Shown: positions 42,405 through 52,138, counted from the stretch's first letter. The stretch is DNA of 64,000 nucleotides from Geodermatophilus obscurus DSM 43160 (GCF_000025345.1 NC_013757.1:434001-498000); one strand, 5' to 3'. Program-made: numbers and translations. Notes: generated by a model not told the origin, from the letters alone.

Positions 42405-43787
42405 CTAGCGGGTGCCGGCCGCCACGCGCTGCGGCGTCCGACGCCGGCTGCGCAGGTAGGCGATCGGGCCGTAGAGGACGCCGAGCAGCTCCAGCAGCGT
42501 CAGCACGGTCGGGAACTCCGCCGACTTCCCGCTGTTCTTCGCCGACCCCGGCCGGGCCACGTGCAGCACGCCGCGCGGAATCCGCCGGAGCACCTCGACG
42601 GCGACCGCGCGGTCCTCGAGCAGCCACTTGGTGACCGTCGCCGAGAGCCCGACGCCGTACCGGTACATCTGCTTCCGCAGCGCCTCCATGGAGCGGCGGT
42701 GGTAGTGCCACATCAGCGCGGCGGGCTCGTAGACGACGGTGTGCCCGGCGGTGATCGCCCGGCGGAGGACGTCGAGGTCCTCACCGCCGTGGGCCACCGT
42801 GCCGGCGCCGAGGTCGAGGGGGAACGCGCCCATCTCGCGCAGCGCCTCCCGGCGGAACGCCATGTTGGCGCCGGAACCGAACTGGCCCGAGTCGTACGGG
42901 TAGAGCGGGGTGTCCCGGCGGTGGGTGGTCAGGTTGAAGACCTGCCGCTGGAAACCCTTGTGGAAGCCGCCGTACTCCTCGAGGAAGACCTGCGCCTGGG
43001 TCTCCTGCTCGGCGGGCAGGATCGCGCCGGTCACGCAGGCCACGCCCTCGGTCGCGTCGAACGCGGCGACCAGCCGCTCCAACCAGCGGTGGTCGACCAG
43101 CACGTCGTCGTCGGTGAACACCACGATCTCGCCGCGCGCGGCCTCGAGGCCGGCGTTGCGGGCGAAGGAGAGGCCCTGACGCGGCTCGTGCACCCAGCGC
43201 ACCCGCTCGTCGTCGCCGAACGCGGCCTCCACCGCCGTGCGCAGGGGCTCGCCGTTCGCGTCGTTGTCGACGACGACGACCTCCAGCGGCTCCCAGGAGC
43301 TGGTGAGGATCCGCCGCACGCAGGCGATGGTCGGCTCGACGTTGCGCAGACTGGCGATGGTCACGGTCACCAGCGGCCGGTGGGTGGGCAGCCCGGCCGT
43401 CGAGGGGGCGTCGGGGCGCGCGGCGAGCAGGTCCTCGGCCGACGTGGGCGCCGGGACGCCGATCCGTTCCGCGACCGCGAGGACCTCGGCGCGCGAGGAC
43501 GCCCAGACGGCGTCGGCGGCGGCCGCCGCCACCTCGGCGTCCGGCGCGGTGACCTCGACGACGTCGACCTGCTCGCCGAGCCACCGGACCAGCACCCGGG
43601 CGTCCGGGTGCTCCGGGCGCCGATCGGGGTCGGGGTACTCGACCGCGCCGGTCCCCAGGTCGACGGCGAGGACGCGGCGCGGCCGGAAGGCCCGTGGCCC
43701 GGCCGGCCCGCCCGCCGGGGACGGCGCCTCCCGCAGGGGCGTGGGGCCGGCCGGTGCCGGCTGCTCGATGACGCGTTCGGGGTTCAT
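42405..43787 (-). CDS. GT2 glycosyltransferase with N-terminal extension
   Basis: 460 residues. About 135 residues of separate N-terminal domain (VLAVDLGTGAVEYPDPDR, VRWLGEQVDVVEV) precede the GT2 domain: VTVTIASLRNVEPTIACV, VVVVDNDANGEPL, GLSFARNAGLEAARG, VVFTDDDVLVDHRWLE, GSGANMAFRREAL and HGGEDLDVLRRAITAG. Its layout matches the GT2 at 33821. ATG 43787 follows AGGAGAAG closely. It is the last gene of a minus-strand run starting near 49046. Confidence 0.8.
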   Translation of the reverse strand: MNPERVIEQPAPAGPTPLREAPSPAGGPAGPRAFRPRRVLAVDLGTGAVEYPDPDRRPEHPDARVLVRWLGEQVDVVEVTAPDAEVAAAAADAVWASSRAEVLAVAERIGVPAPTSAEDLLAARPDAPSTAGLPTHRPLVTVTIASLRNVEPTIACVRRILTSSWEPLEVVVVDNDANGEPLRTAVEAAFGDDERVRWVHEPRQGLSFARNAGLEAARGEIVVFTDDDVLVDHRWLERLVAAFDATEGVACVTGAILPAEQETQAQVFLEEYGGFHKGFQRQVFNLTTHRRDTPLYPYDSGQFGSGANMAFRREALREMGAFPLDLGAGTVAHGGEDLDVLRRAITAGHTVVYEPAALMWHYHRRSMEALRKQMYRYGVGLSATVTKWLLEDRAVAVEVLRRIPRGVLHVARPGSAKNSGKSAEFPTVLTLLELLGVLYGPIAYLRSRRRTPQRVAAGTR

Positions 43788-43872
43788 CTTCTCCTGCTGA
43801 CTGGTCTGCGGGACCGGTCGGGTGCCCGCGGCTCAGGGGCCGCAGGGGAGGCGGCCCACGGGGACGGGCGGG

Positions 43873-44100
43873 TCAGAAGGCCATCGTGGCGAGACGGATG
43901 CCGGTCGCCGCCAGGCTCGCGACCACGAGCACGGCGAGCACCAGCAGCCACACGCGGCGGGACCGCCGCGAGCGGCGGCCGCCGGGAACCGCTCCGCCGT
44001 CCGTCGCGGCGCGCTCGTCACGCACCTCGATGGCGAGCGCGAGCACCACGGTGAGGCCGATGAGGACCATCCCCAGCCAGCCGGTCAGTGCGTCGACCAC
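43873..44100 (-). CDS. small two-helix membrane protein
   Basis: 75 residues: helix one at 8-24 (GMVLIGLTVVLALAI), a charged loop rich in Arg, helix two at 50-66 (VWLLVLAVLVVASLAA). The GTG at 44100 lies two bases behind the stop of the large membrane protein, so it is probably co-translated. Function unknown; its position suggests an accessory subunit of that protein. Confidence 0.6.
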   Translation of the reverse strand: MVDALTGWLGMVLIGLTVVLALAIEVRDERAATDGGAVPGGRRSRRSRRVWLLVLAVLVVASLAATGIRLATMAF

Positions 44101-44102
44101 GG

Positions 44103-46304
44103 TCAGCCTCCCTGCGGGACGAGGCGGAGCACCCGGGCGTCCGTCCCGCTGTAGATGGGTTCGTACAGGCCGCTGCGGACGAGGTCCTCGGCGAGGGCCG
44201 TGCTGGCGCCCGGGGGGCCACCGGCGGCCAGCTCGCGCTGGGCGTCCTGGGTGCGTCCGACCACGATGAAGTCCGGCTGGCGGTCCAGCGCGCAGTCCAG
44301 CGCCGGCATCCCGCAGAACTCCTCGTCCATGACCAGCGGCTCGTAGTCACCGACCCGGTCGGCACCGTAGGCGCCGGCGGTGGCGACGAGGCCGACGGTG
44401 TCGCCGGCGTCCAGCTCCTCCCACAGCACCCGCGCGGCGGCGACGTCGTCGGCGGTCACCCGCTCGAACGCGACGTTCACCCCGCGGGCCGCCGTGCCCA
44501 GCAGCGCCCAGACCGTGAGCACCACGGCCAGGGCGACGCCCCCGGTGACCGCCTGCCGCGCCGTCAGACGGGCCAGCGCGAGTGCGGCCAGCGGCGCGAG
44601 CAGCGGCGCGGCGAACAGGAAGGTGCGGAGCATGACCTCGCCGCCGTAGCTCTGCATGGCCACCAGGGCACCGGAGCCGGCCAGCAGCAGGCCGACGAGC
44701 AGCGCCTCGGGACGGCGGCGGATCGCCCACAGCCCGACCAGCGCCAGGACGCCGTAGAGCAGCGACCAGCCGATCCGCAGGTTCTGCATCAGCTGGTAGG
44801 TCTCGTCGCCGGCCTCGACGCGGGAGGAGAGGGCGCTGTCCAGGTTGCCGAACAGCTGGCCGACGTCGCCGAGGACCGTGTCGAGGTGGCCCACCCAGTA
44901 GCCGCTGGCCGCGTAGGAGAACCAGCCGACGAACAGCAGCGAGGCGACCAGCCACAGCAGGCGGTGCCGCGTCCAGCCGGTGAGCGCGAAGACGAACGCG
45001 GTGACGACCAGGCTGATCGGCGTCAGCTGGTGGCCGACGACGAGTGCTGCGGAGAGGTACACCAGCGCGGCGAGGCGGGCCAGCGACTGGCCGGACGTCG
45101 TCCCGGCGGGCAGGCCGGGGCGGCGGCGCCAGACCTGCGCGGCCTTGGCGGACAGGGAACCGGTGAGCGGTGCGACGGGCGCCGAGGTCGCCTCCCACAC
45201 CAGGGTGGCCAGCACAGCGAGGTAGAGCAGGAAGGCCGTCGCCTGCGGGGCGAAGTAGTCCTGCTGCACCCAGTTGGCACCCAGGTACAGGAAGACCGCC
45301 AGCCAGCCGAGTCGCCCCGACCGGGTCAGGCCGCGGGCGATCACGAGGACCGCCGGGATGGCGAGGACGTTGTAGGCGAACGGCGCCAGCGCCAGGAACG
45401 ACGTGGCGTCGGCGACCCCACCCAGGTGCACGAGCTGCGCGGCGACCGCGAAGAACGCCGGCCAGCTGGCCCGGGCGTCCAGGCCGTCGAACGACCGCTC
45501 GTTCGCGGCGATGAAGTCGGCGAACCCCACGTGCAGCCATCCGGTGGGCACGCTGGCCTGGCCGTCGGTGACGTTGACGAAGGCGTAGACGACCAGTGCG
45601 AGCACGACAGCGGCCGCGCCGAGCACGACCGGGTCGAGCCGCGGGCGCACCAGGTGGACGCCGGCGACCGCGACCACCAGCACGATCGCCACCACGTACG
45701 GCCACGCGACCACGCCGATGACGCCGGTGGCACCTGCGTCGTCGAGGTCGGTCCACCGGGTCGCCAGTCCCCACAGGCCGAGGGCGAGCGTCAGGGGGAC
45801 GGCGGCCGCCACGCGGCTCCACGGGTCGGACCCGCCTCGCGCGGTGCCGGCCGGGCGGGCGACGGCCGGGGACGTCGTGGCGGGCAGCCGCCGGAGCGCC
45901 CAGGCGGTGGCCAGCAGGCCGATGGCCGCGGTCACGGTCGCCCAGCCCACCGGGCTCCACCACCCGGCGGCGAGGCCGGCGGTGGCCAGCAGCAGCGCGG
46001 TGGCGAGGCTCAGTGCGACCGCCAGTGCGGCCGGCAGCAGCTTCCCGGGCAGCCGCAGCAGCGAGGCGAGCGGCACCCCGGGGACCGTGAGGACGAACAG
46101 AACGGCGAGCAGGCCGCGCCCCGGCAGGTCGGCGTCGACCGCGGCGACCACCGGCACGGCCAGGGCGACGACCGCAGCGGCCAGCAGGACCACCCGCTCG
46201 TGGGCCGGGACGCCGTCCCCGCTCGTGGGCTGCTGACGCGGTGGCGGGACCGCCTCGGCGATCGCGGGAGCGCTGTCCCCAGCGGCCGTGCCGGTCGCGG
46301 ACAT
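44103..46304 (-). CDS. large polytopic membrane protein, GT-C glycosyltransferase-like
   Basis: 733 residues with about 14 hydrophobic segments and a C-terminal soluble domain of roughly 150 residues (GDYEPLVMDEEFCGMPALD, PDFIVVGRTQDAQREL). The arrangement of many helices plus a C-terminal extracytoplasmic domain, with acidic loop residues such as TRWTDLDDAG, resembles GT-C type enzymes that use polyprenyl-phosphate sugars. The nearby DPM1-like GT2 pair would supply such donors. The ATG at 46304 has GGAGGAG ten bases upstream. No firm family assignment. Confidence 0.55.
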   Translation of the reverse strand: MSATGTAAGDSAPAIAEAVPPPRQQPTSGDGVPAHERVVLLAAAVVALAVPVVAAVDADLPGRGLLAVLFVLTVPGVPLASLLRLPGKLLPAALAVALSLATALLLATAGLAAGWWSPVGWATVTAAIGLLATAWALRRLPATTSPAVARPAGTARGGSDPWSRVAAAVPLTLALGLWGLATRWTDLDDAGATGVIGVVAWPYVVAIVLVVAVAGVHLVRPRLDPVVLGAAAVVLALVVYAFVNVTDGQASVPTGWLHVGFADFIAANERSFDGLDARASWPAFFAVAAQLVHLGGVADATSFLALAPFAYNVLAIPAVLVIARGLTRSGRLGWLAVFLYLGANWVQQDYFAPQATAFLLYLAVLATLVWEATSAPVAPLTGSLSAKAAQVWRRRPGLPAGTTSGQSLARLAALVYLSAALVVGHQLTPISLVVTAFVFALTGWTRHRLLWLVASLLFVGWFSYAASGYWVGHLDTVLGDVGQLFGNLDSALSSRVEAGDETYQLMQNLRIGWSLLYGVLALVGLWAIRRRPEALLVGLLLAGSGALVAMQSYGGEVMLRTFLFAAPLLAPLAALALARLTARQAVTGGVALAVVLTVWALLGTAARGVNVAFERVTADDVAAARVLWEELDAGDTVGLVATAGAYGADRVGDYEPLVMDEEFCGMPALDCALDRQPDFIVVGRTQDAQRELAAGGPPGASTALAEDLVRSGLYEPIYSGTDARVLRLVPQGG

Positions 46305-46408
46305 CAGTGGACTCCTCCAGACGACGTGCGCGCCCCGCGGGGCAGCGCTCTGCACGAGGGATGATCCCCGCTGTTGCTCTGTGTCAGGGCGGCTCGAGGC
46401 CCCCGATC

Positions 46409-46419
46409 ACCCGGACGGG
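46409..46419 (+). promoter_or_regulatory. repeat of the ACCCGGACGGG motif
   Basis: Exact copy of the 11-mer found at 40185, here within CCCCCGATCACCCGGACGGGGG, itself a partial dyad. It lies between the flippase stop and the start of the large membrane protein, about 100 bp upstream of the latter's ATG. Confidence 0.35.
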
Positions 46420-46458
46420 GGCCGAAGGCCATCCTCCGGTGGGGCGTCGGGAAGCCGG

Positions 46459-47760
46459 TCACCGATCCGCACCGGGCACGGCCGGCACCGCGTCGGGCCT
46501 CGGTGCCCCGACCGGCTTCCGGTGCCGGAGGCTGCGGATCAACGGGATCAGCAGCACGAGCCCGGCCGTGCCTTCGGCGAGGAGGTAGGCCACGCCGGCG
46601 CCGTTGATGCCCATCGTCGGGATGAGCAGCACCGTGAGGGTGACGATGCTCGCCGCGATGAACCCCTGGACGATCACCACCCGCCCGGCCTGACGCCGGA
46701 CGCGCAGCACCCCCGAGTACACCGTGGTGATGATGCAGAACGGCTCGGCCACCGCCATGATCCGCAGCAGCTCGACGCCCTCCGAGGCGTATTCCCCGCC
46801 GAAGACGTGCAGGATCAGCGGGGCGAAGACCAGCAGCCCGAGCGCGCCGCTGCCACCGACCAGCAGACCCAGGCGCAGTGAGCGCCGGGTGAGTGCCTGC
46901 GTCTGATCCTCGTCGGTGGACGCCTCGACCACGAAGCTCGTGGCGATGTTCCACGTCAGCATGTTCAGCGCGGAGTTGATCACCCACGGGATGGCGAAGT
47001 AGGCGTTCTGCTCGGCCCCGAGCTCGTGGAGGATGATCAGCGGCAGGATCATCGGGATGACGTGGGCCATGACCCCCGTCGCGAACTCCGCTGACGCGTA
47101 GCCGACCAGCCCGCGGACCGGCGGCAGCCGGTCGGGCCCGACGCCGTCCATCCGCCTCGGCAACAGCCGCCGGTGGATCAGCACCTGCACGACCGCCACC
47201 GCCACCGCGGCGGGCACGACCCACGCGATGACCAGCCCGCCCTCGGGCACGACGAACGCCAGCGCGATGAGCAGGACCAGCTTGCCGATGGAGAACGCCA
47301 GGTTCTCGATGGGGATCCACGACGCCGAGCGCAGTCCGAGCAGCACGAAGTCCTGGACGGTGAACACCGTGAGGACTGCGACGGCGAGCGGGAAGAAGGC
47401 CGCCTCGGCATCGGAGGCGAACAGGACGTCGCCCTGCCACAGCAGCACGAAGCCCGCGCCCACCAGCAGCCCGATCCCCCCGGTCATCAGCAGCCCGCGG
47501 GTGACCAGGTGACGGGTGCGCCGGCCGGCCGCCGGGAGGAACCGCGCGTAGACGTTGCCGAGGTTGAGGTGCGAGAGGTTGCCCAGGAAGGTCGCCGTCG
47601 AGATGACCGCGGATGCGCGCCCGACCTCCGCGGTCGGGTAGTAGCGCGCCGCCGCGACCCAGAACACCATCCCGACACCGGCGGTGAGGACCGTGCCGGC
47701 CATCAGGTAGAGGGCGTTGCGCTCGAGGTGTCGGCGTCCCGCCGCGCCGGCGCCGCTCAC
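46459..47760 (-). CDS. polysaccharide flippase, second copy (MOP superfamily)
   Basis: 433 residues with 12 or so helices: an N-terminal helix pair (LYLMAGTVLTAGVGMVFWV, AARYYPTAEVGRASAVIS), the family's conserved early loop, and later FGGEYASEGVELLRIM and INGAGVAYLLAEGTAGLVLL. It is the lipid-linked glycan exporter type of the Wzx/MATE superfamily, only distantly like the one at 6636, so it probably serves a different glycan. The GTG at 47760 overlaps the TGA of the acyltransferase gene upstream (GTGA). Confidence 0.8.
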   Translation of the reverse strand: MSGAGAAGRRHLERNALYLMAGTVLTAGVGMVFWVAAARYYPTAEVGRASAVISTATFLGNLSHLNLGNVYARFLPAAGRRTRHLVTRGLLMTGGIGLLVGAGFVLLWQGDVLFASDAEAAFFPLAVAVLTVFTVQDFVLLGLRSASWIPIENLAFSIGKLVLLIALAFVVPEGGLVIAWVVPAAVAVAVVQVLIHRRLLPRRMDGVGPDRLPPVRGLVGYASAEFATGVMAHVIPMILPLIILHELGAEQNAYFAIPWVINSALNMLTWNIATSFVVEASTDEDQTQALTRRSLRLGLLVGGSGALGLLVFAPLILHVFGGEYASEGVELLRIMAVAEPFCIITTVYSGVLRVRRQAGRVVIVQGFIAASIVTLTVLLIPTMGINGAGVAYLLAEGTAGLVLLIPLIRSLRHRKPVGAPRPDAVPAVPGADR

Positions 47761-49046
47761 GCCGCCGTCCCCGTTCCCGGCAGGAATGCCGCGGGGTCGG
47801 CGAGGACCCGCTCCAGCGCCCGCGTCACCGCCGCTCGGTGCACCCGGCGGCTGTCGAACGAGACGGTGAGCAGCAGCCGGTCGTGCCATTCACTGATGGC
47901 TGCGGTCATGCTCACCACCGGGCTCGGCGCGGGGGCCTGGATGACCTGCTGCTCGCCCTCGGGCGCCTGCCACGGCAGCTCCTGCACCTCGGTGAGCGCG
48001 CCGAGGTGCGTGAGGACGACCGATCCGCTCCCGCCCTTGGCGGCCCTGGGGAACCGGGTCAGCGCCTGGCCGGCGGTGGCGACCAGCAAGGAGACGAGGG
48101 GCAGGCCGAGGGCTGCGTCCCGGCGCATCTGGCGGGCCATGAGCTGCGGGTCGGTGGCGTTGCCGGGGCGGAGCCGCAGCGCGGCGCTGAAGTTGCCCAC
48201 GACGTGGGTGCCGGGCGGCAGGTACCGCCGACCGTCGAAGAGCACGACCGTGTCGGTGCCCGGTGGGACTGCGCCCTCGGCCCCGAGGGCTGCACGCACC
48301 GCGGCCATGGTCGCGATCGCGACCGACGTGTCGGCGGCGTGGGCGTCCCGCCAGCGGCGCACCTCGTCGCGGACGCCGGGCGCGCTCGTGCGGCTCACGA
48401 CCGACAGCGCGATCTGCCGCTCGGCCGGGGCGCGCTGCGGTGCCGAGGACGGAGGAGCCGAACGCAGCCGGGAGACCGCCTCACGCCAGGTGGCCGCCCG
48501 CGGGCGGCGCAGGAACGTCCGCCAGACGGCCTTGGCCAGCAGCCGCGGCCGGTGCGGCCCGCGGGCCAGCCCCACCGGGACCTCGCCCGTGGCCGCGCAC
48601 CGGACGAGCTCGGCGATGACGTGGCGGTTGGCGTAGACGCCGTCGCCGAGGACGTGGCTGAGCTGCCAGGCGTGGTGGTCGTCGTGGACGTGGAGGCGGA
48701 ACGGGACCATCGGGTCGGCCTCGCGCAGCAGCCGCTCCACGACGTCCTCGGCGTCCTCCTTGGCCGTGCCCCGCACGTCGACGACCAGTTCCTCGAGCCA
48801 CGCGTCGATCTCCTCCGGCGGCACCGGTACCCACCGGAGCGGGTCCGGCGCGACGCGGCACAGGATCGGCGCGGTCGGGTCGACGTCGTGGAGACGGCGC
48901 AGAGCCGCACGCAGGGCGGCCGGGTCGACAGTGGGGTCCAGCCCGGCCAGCAGCGTGACGCTGGAGAGGTCCACCCACTGGGCGTTGTGGGCCTGGACCC
49001 GCAACGACCGACCGGAGGCCGGGGTGGTCCCCGGGGTCGCGTTCAC
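47757..49046 (-). CDS. condensation / WS-DGAT-like acyltransferase
   Basis: 429 residues. HDDHHAWQLSHVLGDGVYAN contains the HxxxxDG-type active site of the CoA-dependent acyltransferase superfamily (condensation domains, PapA, WS/DGAT) in a variant form, and VVGNFSAALRLRPG fits the second conserved block. These enzymes transfer an acyl group from CoA or a carrier protein to an alcohol or amine. The GTG at 49046 has GGAGGAAC upstream. Its stop overlaps the flippase start, linking acylation to glycan export. It may take its acyl group from one of the two carrier proteins in this region. Confidence 0.65.
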   Translation of the reverse strand: MNATPGTTPASGRSLRVQAHNAQWVDLSSVTLLAGLDPTVDPAALRAALRRLHDVDPTAPILCRVAPDPLRWVPVPPEEIDAWLEELVVDVRGTAKEDAEDVVERLLREADPMVPFRLHVHDDHHAWQLSHVLGDGVYANRHVIAELVRCAATGEVPVGLARGPHRPRLLAKAVWRTFLRRPRAATWREAVSRLRSAPPSSAPQRAPAERQIALSVVSRTSAPGVRDEVRRWRDAHAADTSVAIATMAAVRAALGAEGAVPPGTDTVVLFDGRRYLPPGTHVVGNFSAALRLRPGNATDPQLMARQMRRDAALGLPLVSLLVATAGQALTRFPRAAKGGSGSVVLTHLGALTEVQELPWQAPEGEQQVIQAPAPSPVVSMTAAISEWHDRLLLTVSFDSRRVHRAAVTRALERVLADPAAFLPGTGTAA

Positions 49047-49429
49047 CCGTTCCTCCGCGGGAACGGCACGACGACGCCGAGTGCGGGGCGCCGAGCGGCG
49101 CTGCCGCGGGACCGACCGCAGATCATCGACTCTCCGGGGGACGAAGGGGGCAGGAGCTGTGCTGGCCGCCCACGACGATGTGGCGCGACGGTCTCGTCCG
49201 AGCCGGGCGACCCAGCAGGGTGCATGCACAGCGCGAACCCGTCGACGGTACGTCGGGACGTCCGACCGGGGCGACGACGAGCCATTTTGCCACTCGGTCG
49301 GACGACCGGTCACCTGATGTGATCCCTCTCGCACCCTCCCGCACGAGGGAACGTCGATCCGCGGTGAGTCGTCGAGGGGGCGTGGGACGAAGATGGCGTC
49401 ACCCACCCGATCCCTGGAGGCGCTCCCCC
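49047..49429 (+). other. 383-bp divergent gap with dyad
   Basis: It lies between the acyltransferase reading left and the lipoprotein reading right. CGGTCG-GA-CGACCG at 49295-49308 is a perfect 6-bp dyad with the same GA centre as the one at 40184. No gene is supported. Confidence 0.4.
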
Positions 49430-50266
49430 ATGCCCGGACACCTGTCAGCCCCCGGCCCGGGCGGCCGCGCCCCGTCGGGAGGCGCCCGGCGCCGGATGGC
49501 GGCTGCCCTCGCGGCGACCGCGCTGCTGGCCGGCTGCGGCAGCGACGCCCGATCCCCCGCGGCCCCGGAGGTCGAGCCCGAGGTGGCCGAGCTGACCGTC
49601 AACGGCCAGGAGGCGGTGGCCATCGCGCCGGGGGAGGGCGACCCCCAGGGCCTGGTGGTCTTCCTGCACGGCCTGGACGACGACCACGGCGCTCTCGCCG
49701 AGGAGCAGAAGCGGGTCGACATGGTCGAGCACCTGCTGGCCCAGGGGTACGTGGTGGGGGCCAGCGACGGGCACTTCAACGCCTTCGGCAACGAGGCCTC
49801 GCAGGACGGCTACGTCGCCCTCGCCGCTGAGCTCGCCGAGCGGTACGGGACCACCGAGACGTACCTGGTGGCCGAGTCGATGGGCGCGGTCGCCGGGCTG
49901 CAGATCCTGGCCGACGACCGCATCCCCGACGTGCGGGGCATGGCCCTCATCTCCCCGCTGGTCGACCTCGACGTCGTGCTGGACACCCCGCAGGAGCCGC
50001 AGGTGTTCCAGGCTTTCGAGGGGACCTTCCCCACGGGCACGCGGAACCCGGCGCTGCGGCCGAGCAGTGACTGGGCCGGCACCAGCATGCGGTTCTACCT
50101 GGCCACCGAGGACGAGGTGGTCGTCAGCGCCCGCAACGCCGAGCCGTTCGTGGAGCGGGTGCAGGACGTCGCCGACGTCAGCGTCGTCGAGTGCGAGGGC
50201 GAGCACGTGGCACCGTCCTGCTTCCAGGGCGACGACCTCGTGGAGTGGTTCGAGCAGTTGGACTGA
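49430..50266 (+). CDS. lipoprotein alpha/beta-hydrolase
   Basis: 278 residues. ARRRMAAALAATALLAGCGS is a lipoprotein signal with lipobox LAGC at about residue 35. The hydrolase fold shows LVVFLHGLDDDHG (oxyanion region), YLVAESMGAVAGLQ (nucleophile elbow, AxSxG variant) and a C-terminal histidine in CEGEHVAPSCF. It is expected to sit on the outer face of the membrane. It could be an esterase acting on the acylated glycan. ATG 49430 follows GGAGG. It is convergent with the deacetylase, 18 bp apart. Confidence 0.75.
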   Translation: MPGHLSAPGPGGRAPSGGARRRMAAALAATALLAGCGSDARSPAAPEVEPEVAELTVNGQEAVAIAPGEGDPQGLVVFLHGLDDDHGALAEEQKRVDMVEHLLAQGYVVGASDGHFNAFGNEASQDGYVALAAELAERYGTTETYLVAESMGAVAGLQILADDRIPDVRGMALISPLVDLDVVLDTPQEPQVFQAFEGTFPTGTRNPALRPSSDWAGTSMRFYLATEDEVVVSARNAEPFVERVQDVADVSVVECEGEHVAPSCFQGDDLVEWFEQLD

Positions 50267-50284
50267 CGCGGTCGCCCGGGGCGG

Positions 50285-51136
50285 TCAGGCGTAGACCGAC
50301 CCCGGCCGGCGGCGGGCGACGGCACGGGCACGCCGGTAGGCCCGCCAGCCGCGGGTCGCCCAGCTCTCCCGGCCGGCCGGCCGGCACTCGACGTCCTCCA
50401 GCCAGCGGGACAGCTCGTCGAGCGTGGTCGTGCGGCGCAGCATGAGCCGCGAGACGGCGAAGACGTCCTCGCCCGCGCAGTGCAGCACGTTGCGGACCCC
50501 GCAGGCGTTCTCGTAGCCCGCCTGCCGGGTGGCCCGGCGGACCCGCGGGCCGTTGTAGCCGTGCGGGTAGGCGAACGTGGTCACCGGCCGGTCCAGGACG
50601 TCCTCCAGGAGTTCCTTGGGCCGCACCAGTTCATCGCGCAGCTGCGCCGCGCCGAGGGTGTCCATCTGGAGGTGGCTGTGGCTGTGCGCGCCGAGCTCCA
50701 CGCCCTCGGCCAGCAGGCCGGGCAGCTGGGCGAAGTCGAGCATCCGGTCGCTGGGGCCGGGTCGGCGGTCCCGGCCGCCCTCGAGCCAGCCCGTCGTGAC
50801 GTACAGCGTCGAGACCAGCGAGCGCTCGCGCAGCGCCGGTAGCGCGGCGGTGGCGAAGTCGGCGAAGCCGTCGTCGAAGGTGATGACGGCGGTCTTCCGG
50901 CCGTCGTCCGGGTCGCCGAGCGGGCGGCCGGCGACCTCGGCCGCCACCAGCTCGCCGAAGGTCACACAGCGGTAGCCGGCCTCCAGCAGCAGGTCGAGCT
51001 GCTGGGCGAACGCGCTCGGCGGGACGGCAAACGGGGCGATGTGCGTCCCGGGGGTCTCGGTGACGGCGTGGTAGAGCAGGATCGGGACCGCGGGGCGCCT
51101 ACGTGTGGCGGCCTGGTCTTCCATGGCGCGAGACAT
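50285..51136 (-). CDS. polysaccharide deacetylase (NodB/CE4 domain)
   Basis: 283 residues. PILLYHAVTETPG opening, ITFDDGFADF with the aspartates at about residues 88-89, AHSHSHLQMDTL with the metal histidines at 151 and 155, and FAYPHGYNG. All CE4 motifs are present, so activity is likely. No signal peptide, hence probably cytoplasmic or loosely associated. It starts 16 bp behind the GT2 stop on the same strand, forming an operon with it. Confidence 0.82.
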   Translation of the reverse strand: MSRAMEDQAATRRRPAVPILLYHAVTETPGTHIAPFAVPPSAFAQQLDLLLEAGYRCVTFGELVAAEVAGRPLGDPDDGRKTAVITFDDGFADFATAALPALRERSLVSTLYVTTGWLEGGRDRRPGPSDRMLDFAQLPGLLAEGVELGAHSHSHLQMDTLGAAQLRDELVRPKELLEDVLDRPVTTFAYPHGYNGPRVRRATRQAGYENACGVRNVLHCAGEDVFAVSRLMLRRTTTLDELSRWLEDVECRPAGRESWATRGWRAYRRARAVARRRPGSVYA

Positions 51137-51152
51137 AGTTCCCAGCGAACGC

Positions 51153-52100
51153 TCAGGAAACCGGCGCGGTTCCGGTGCGGCGCTGTTTCACCCGTGCGAG
51201 GGCGTAGCTGCCCGCCGTGAGCGCCGTCCCCTCGATGATCGTCCACGCCTGCGCGCCACCGGCGCGGTCGCCACGGGCTAGCCGGCGCAGGCCCCGCAGG
51301 ACGCCCCGGGGCAGGGTGCGGCTCACGTAGGTGCGCTCGGTCTCGAGGGCGGAGTCCGCGCCCGCGAGCCGGCTCACCAGGGCCTTGGAGCGCCCCTCGG
51401 CCTGGCAGCGGCGGCGGAAGTAGGCGCGGGTCACCCGGTCCGGCGAGACGCCGTGCCGGCAGACCGCCGAGGGTTCGAGGACCACGCGGGTCCGTGGGAG
51501 GGTCCGCCGGGCACGGATGGCGAACTCCGTCTCCTCGCAACCGGCGGCGTCGGCACCCATCCGGCCCATGTCGGAGTCGAAACCGCCGGCCTTGGTGAAC
51601 ACGTCCCGGCGGAAGGCCATGTTGGCGCCGATCGGGTTGCGGATCTCCGTCCGCGTGGTCGGCAGCCCGGTGTAGCTGCAGCCCACGACCCAGAGGAACT
51701 CGTCGGGGAACCACGCCGGTCGCGGCGCCCGCCAGTCCGGCTCCACCCAGCCGCCGACGCCGATCACGTCGTCGTCGGCGGCGAAGGCCGCGAGCAGCTG
51801 CGCGGTCCAGCGGGGGTCGGCCGCGGCGTCGTCGTCCAGGAACGCGACGACGTCGCCGATGGCCACCTCGACGCCCGTGTTGCGCGCTCCGGAGAGGCCA
51901 CGGGAGCCGGTGTTGGCCACCACTGAGACGTCGGGGAAGGCGGCGCGGGCACGCTCGAGCAGCTCCTCGTTGTGGTCGACCACGAGGACGACCTGGTCCG
52001 GCCGGTGGTCCTGACGCCGGAGGCTCGCCACGGCGTCCTCGATGTCGCTCCACCGATCGAGGGTGTATGCGCAGATGACGACCGTGAGCGAATGGTGCAC
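51153..52100 (-). CDS. GT2 glycosyltransferase
   Basis: 315 residues. LTVVICAYTLDRWSDIEDAV, VVLVVDHNEELLERA, GLSGARNTGVEVAIGD, VAFLDDDAAADPRWTAQ, IGANMAFRRDVF and EETEFAIRARR. This is a GT2 of the kind found in exopolysaccharide clusters, similar in layout to the two GT2s with N-terminal extensions but without the extension. The GTG at 52100 is set by a TACCCT hexamer six bases upstream; sequence above it in frame is Arg/Pro-rich non-coding. Confidence 0.8.
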   Translation of the reverse strand: MHHSLTVVICAYTLDRWSDIEDAVASLRRQDHRPDQVVLVVDHNEELLERARAAFPDVSVVANTGSRGLSGARNTGVEVAIGDVVAFLDDDAAADPRWTAQLLAAFAADDDVIGVGGWVEPDWRAPRPAWFPDEFLWVVGCSYTGLPTTRTEIRNPIGANMAFRRDVFTKAGGFDSDMGRMGADAAGCEETEFAIRARRTLPRTRVVLEPSAVCRHGVSPDRVTRAYFRRRCQAEGRSKALVSRLAGADSALETERTYVSRTLPRGVLRGLRRLARGDRAGGAQAWTIIEGTALTAGSYALARVKQRRTGTAPVS

Positions 52101-52106
52101 GGACCG

Positions 52107-52112
52107 AGGGTA
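52107..52112 (-). promoter_or_regulatory. -10 hexamer TACCCT, leaderless GT2-deacetylase operon
   Basis: On the minus strand TACCCT ends 6 nt before GTG 52100. The ACCCGGACGGG motif lies 27-37 bp further upstream, where an activator would touch the -35 region. Confidence 0.42.
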
Positions 52113-52138
52113 ACGGGGGGCTGCGATGCGCCGATTCC

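Noticed and set aside
40878-44054. A plus-strand open frame of more than 1000 codons
   Set aside because: It runs through the A-T gene out of frame and antisense to the GT2. It is Arg/Pro/Gly-rich without any domain, a usual by-product of very high third-position GC.
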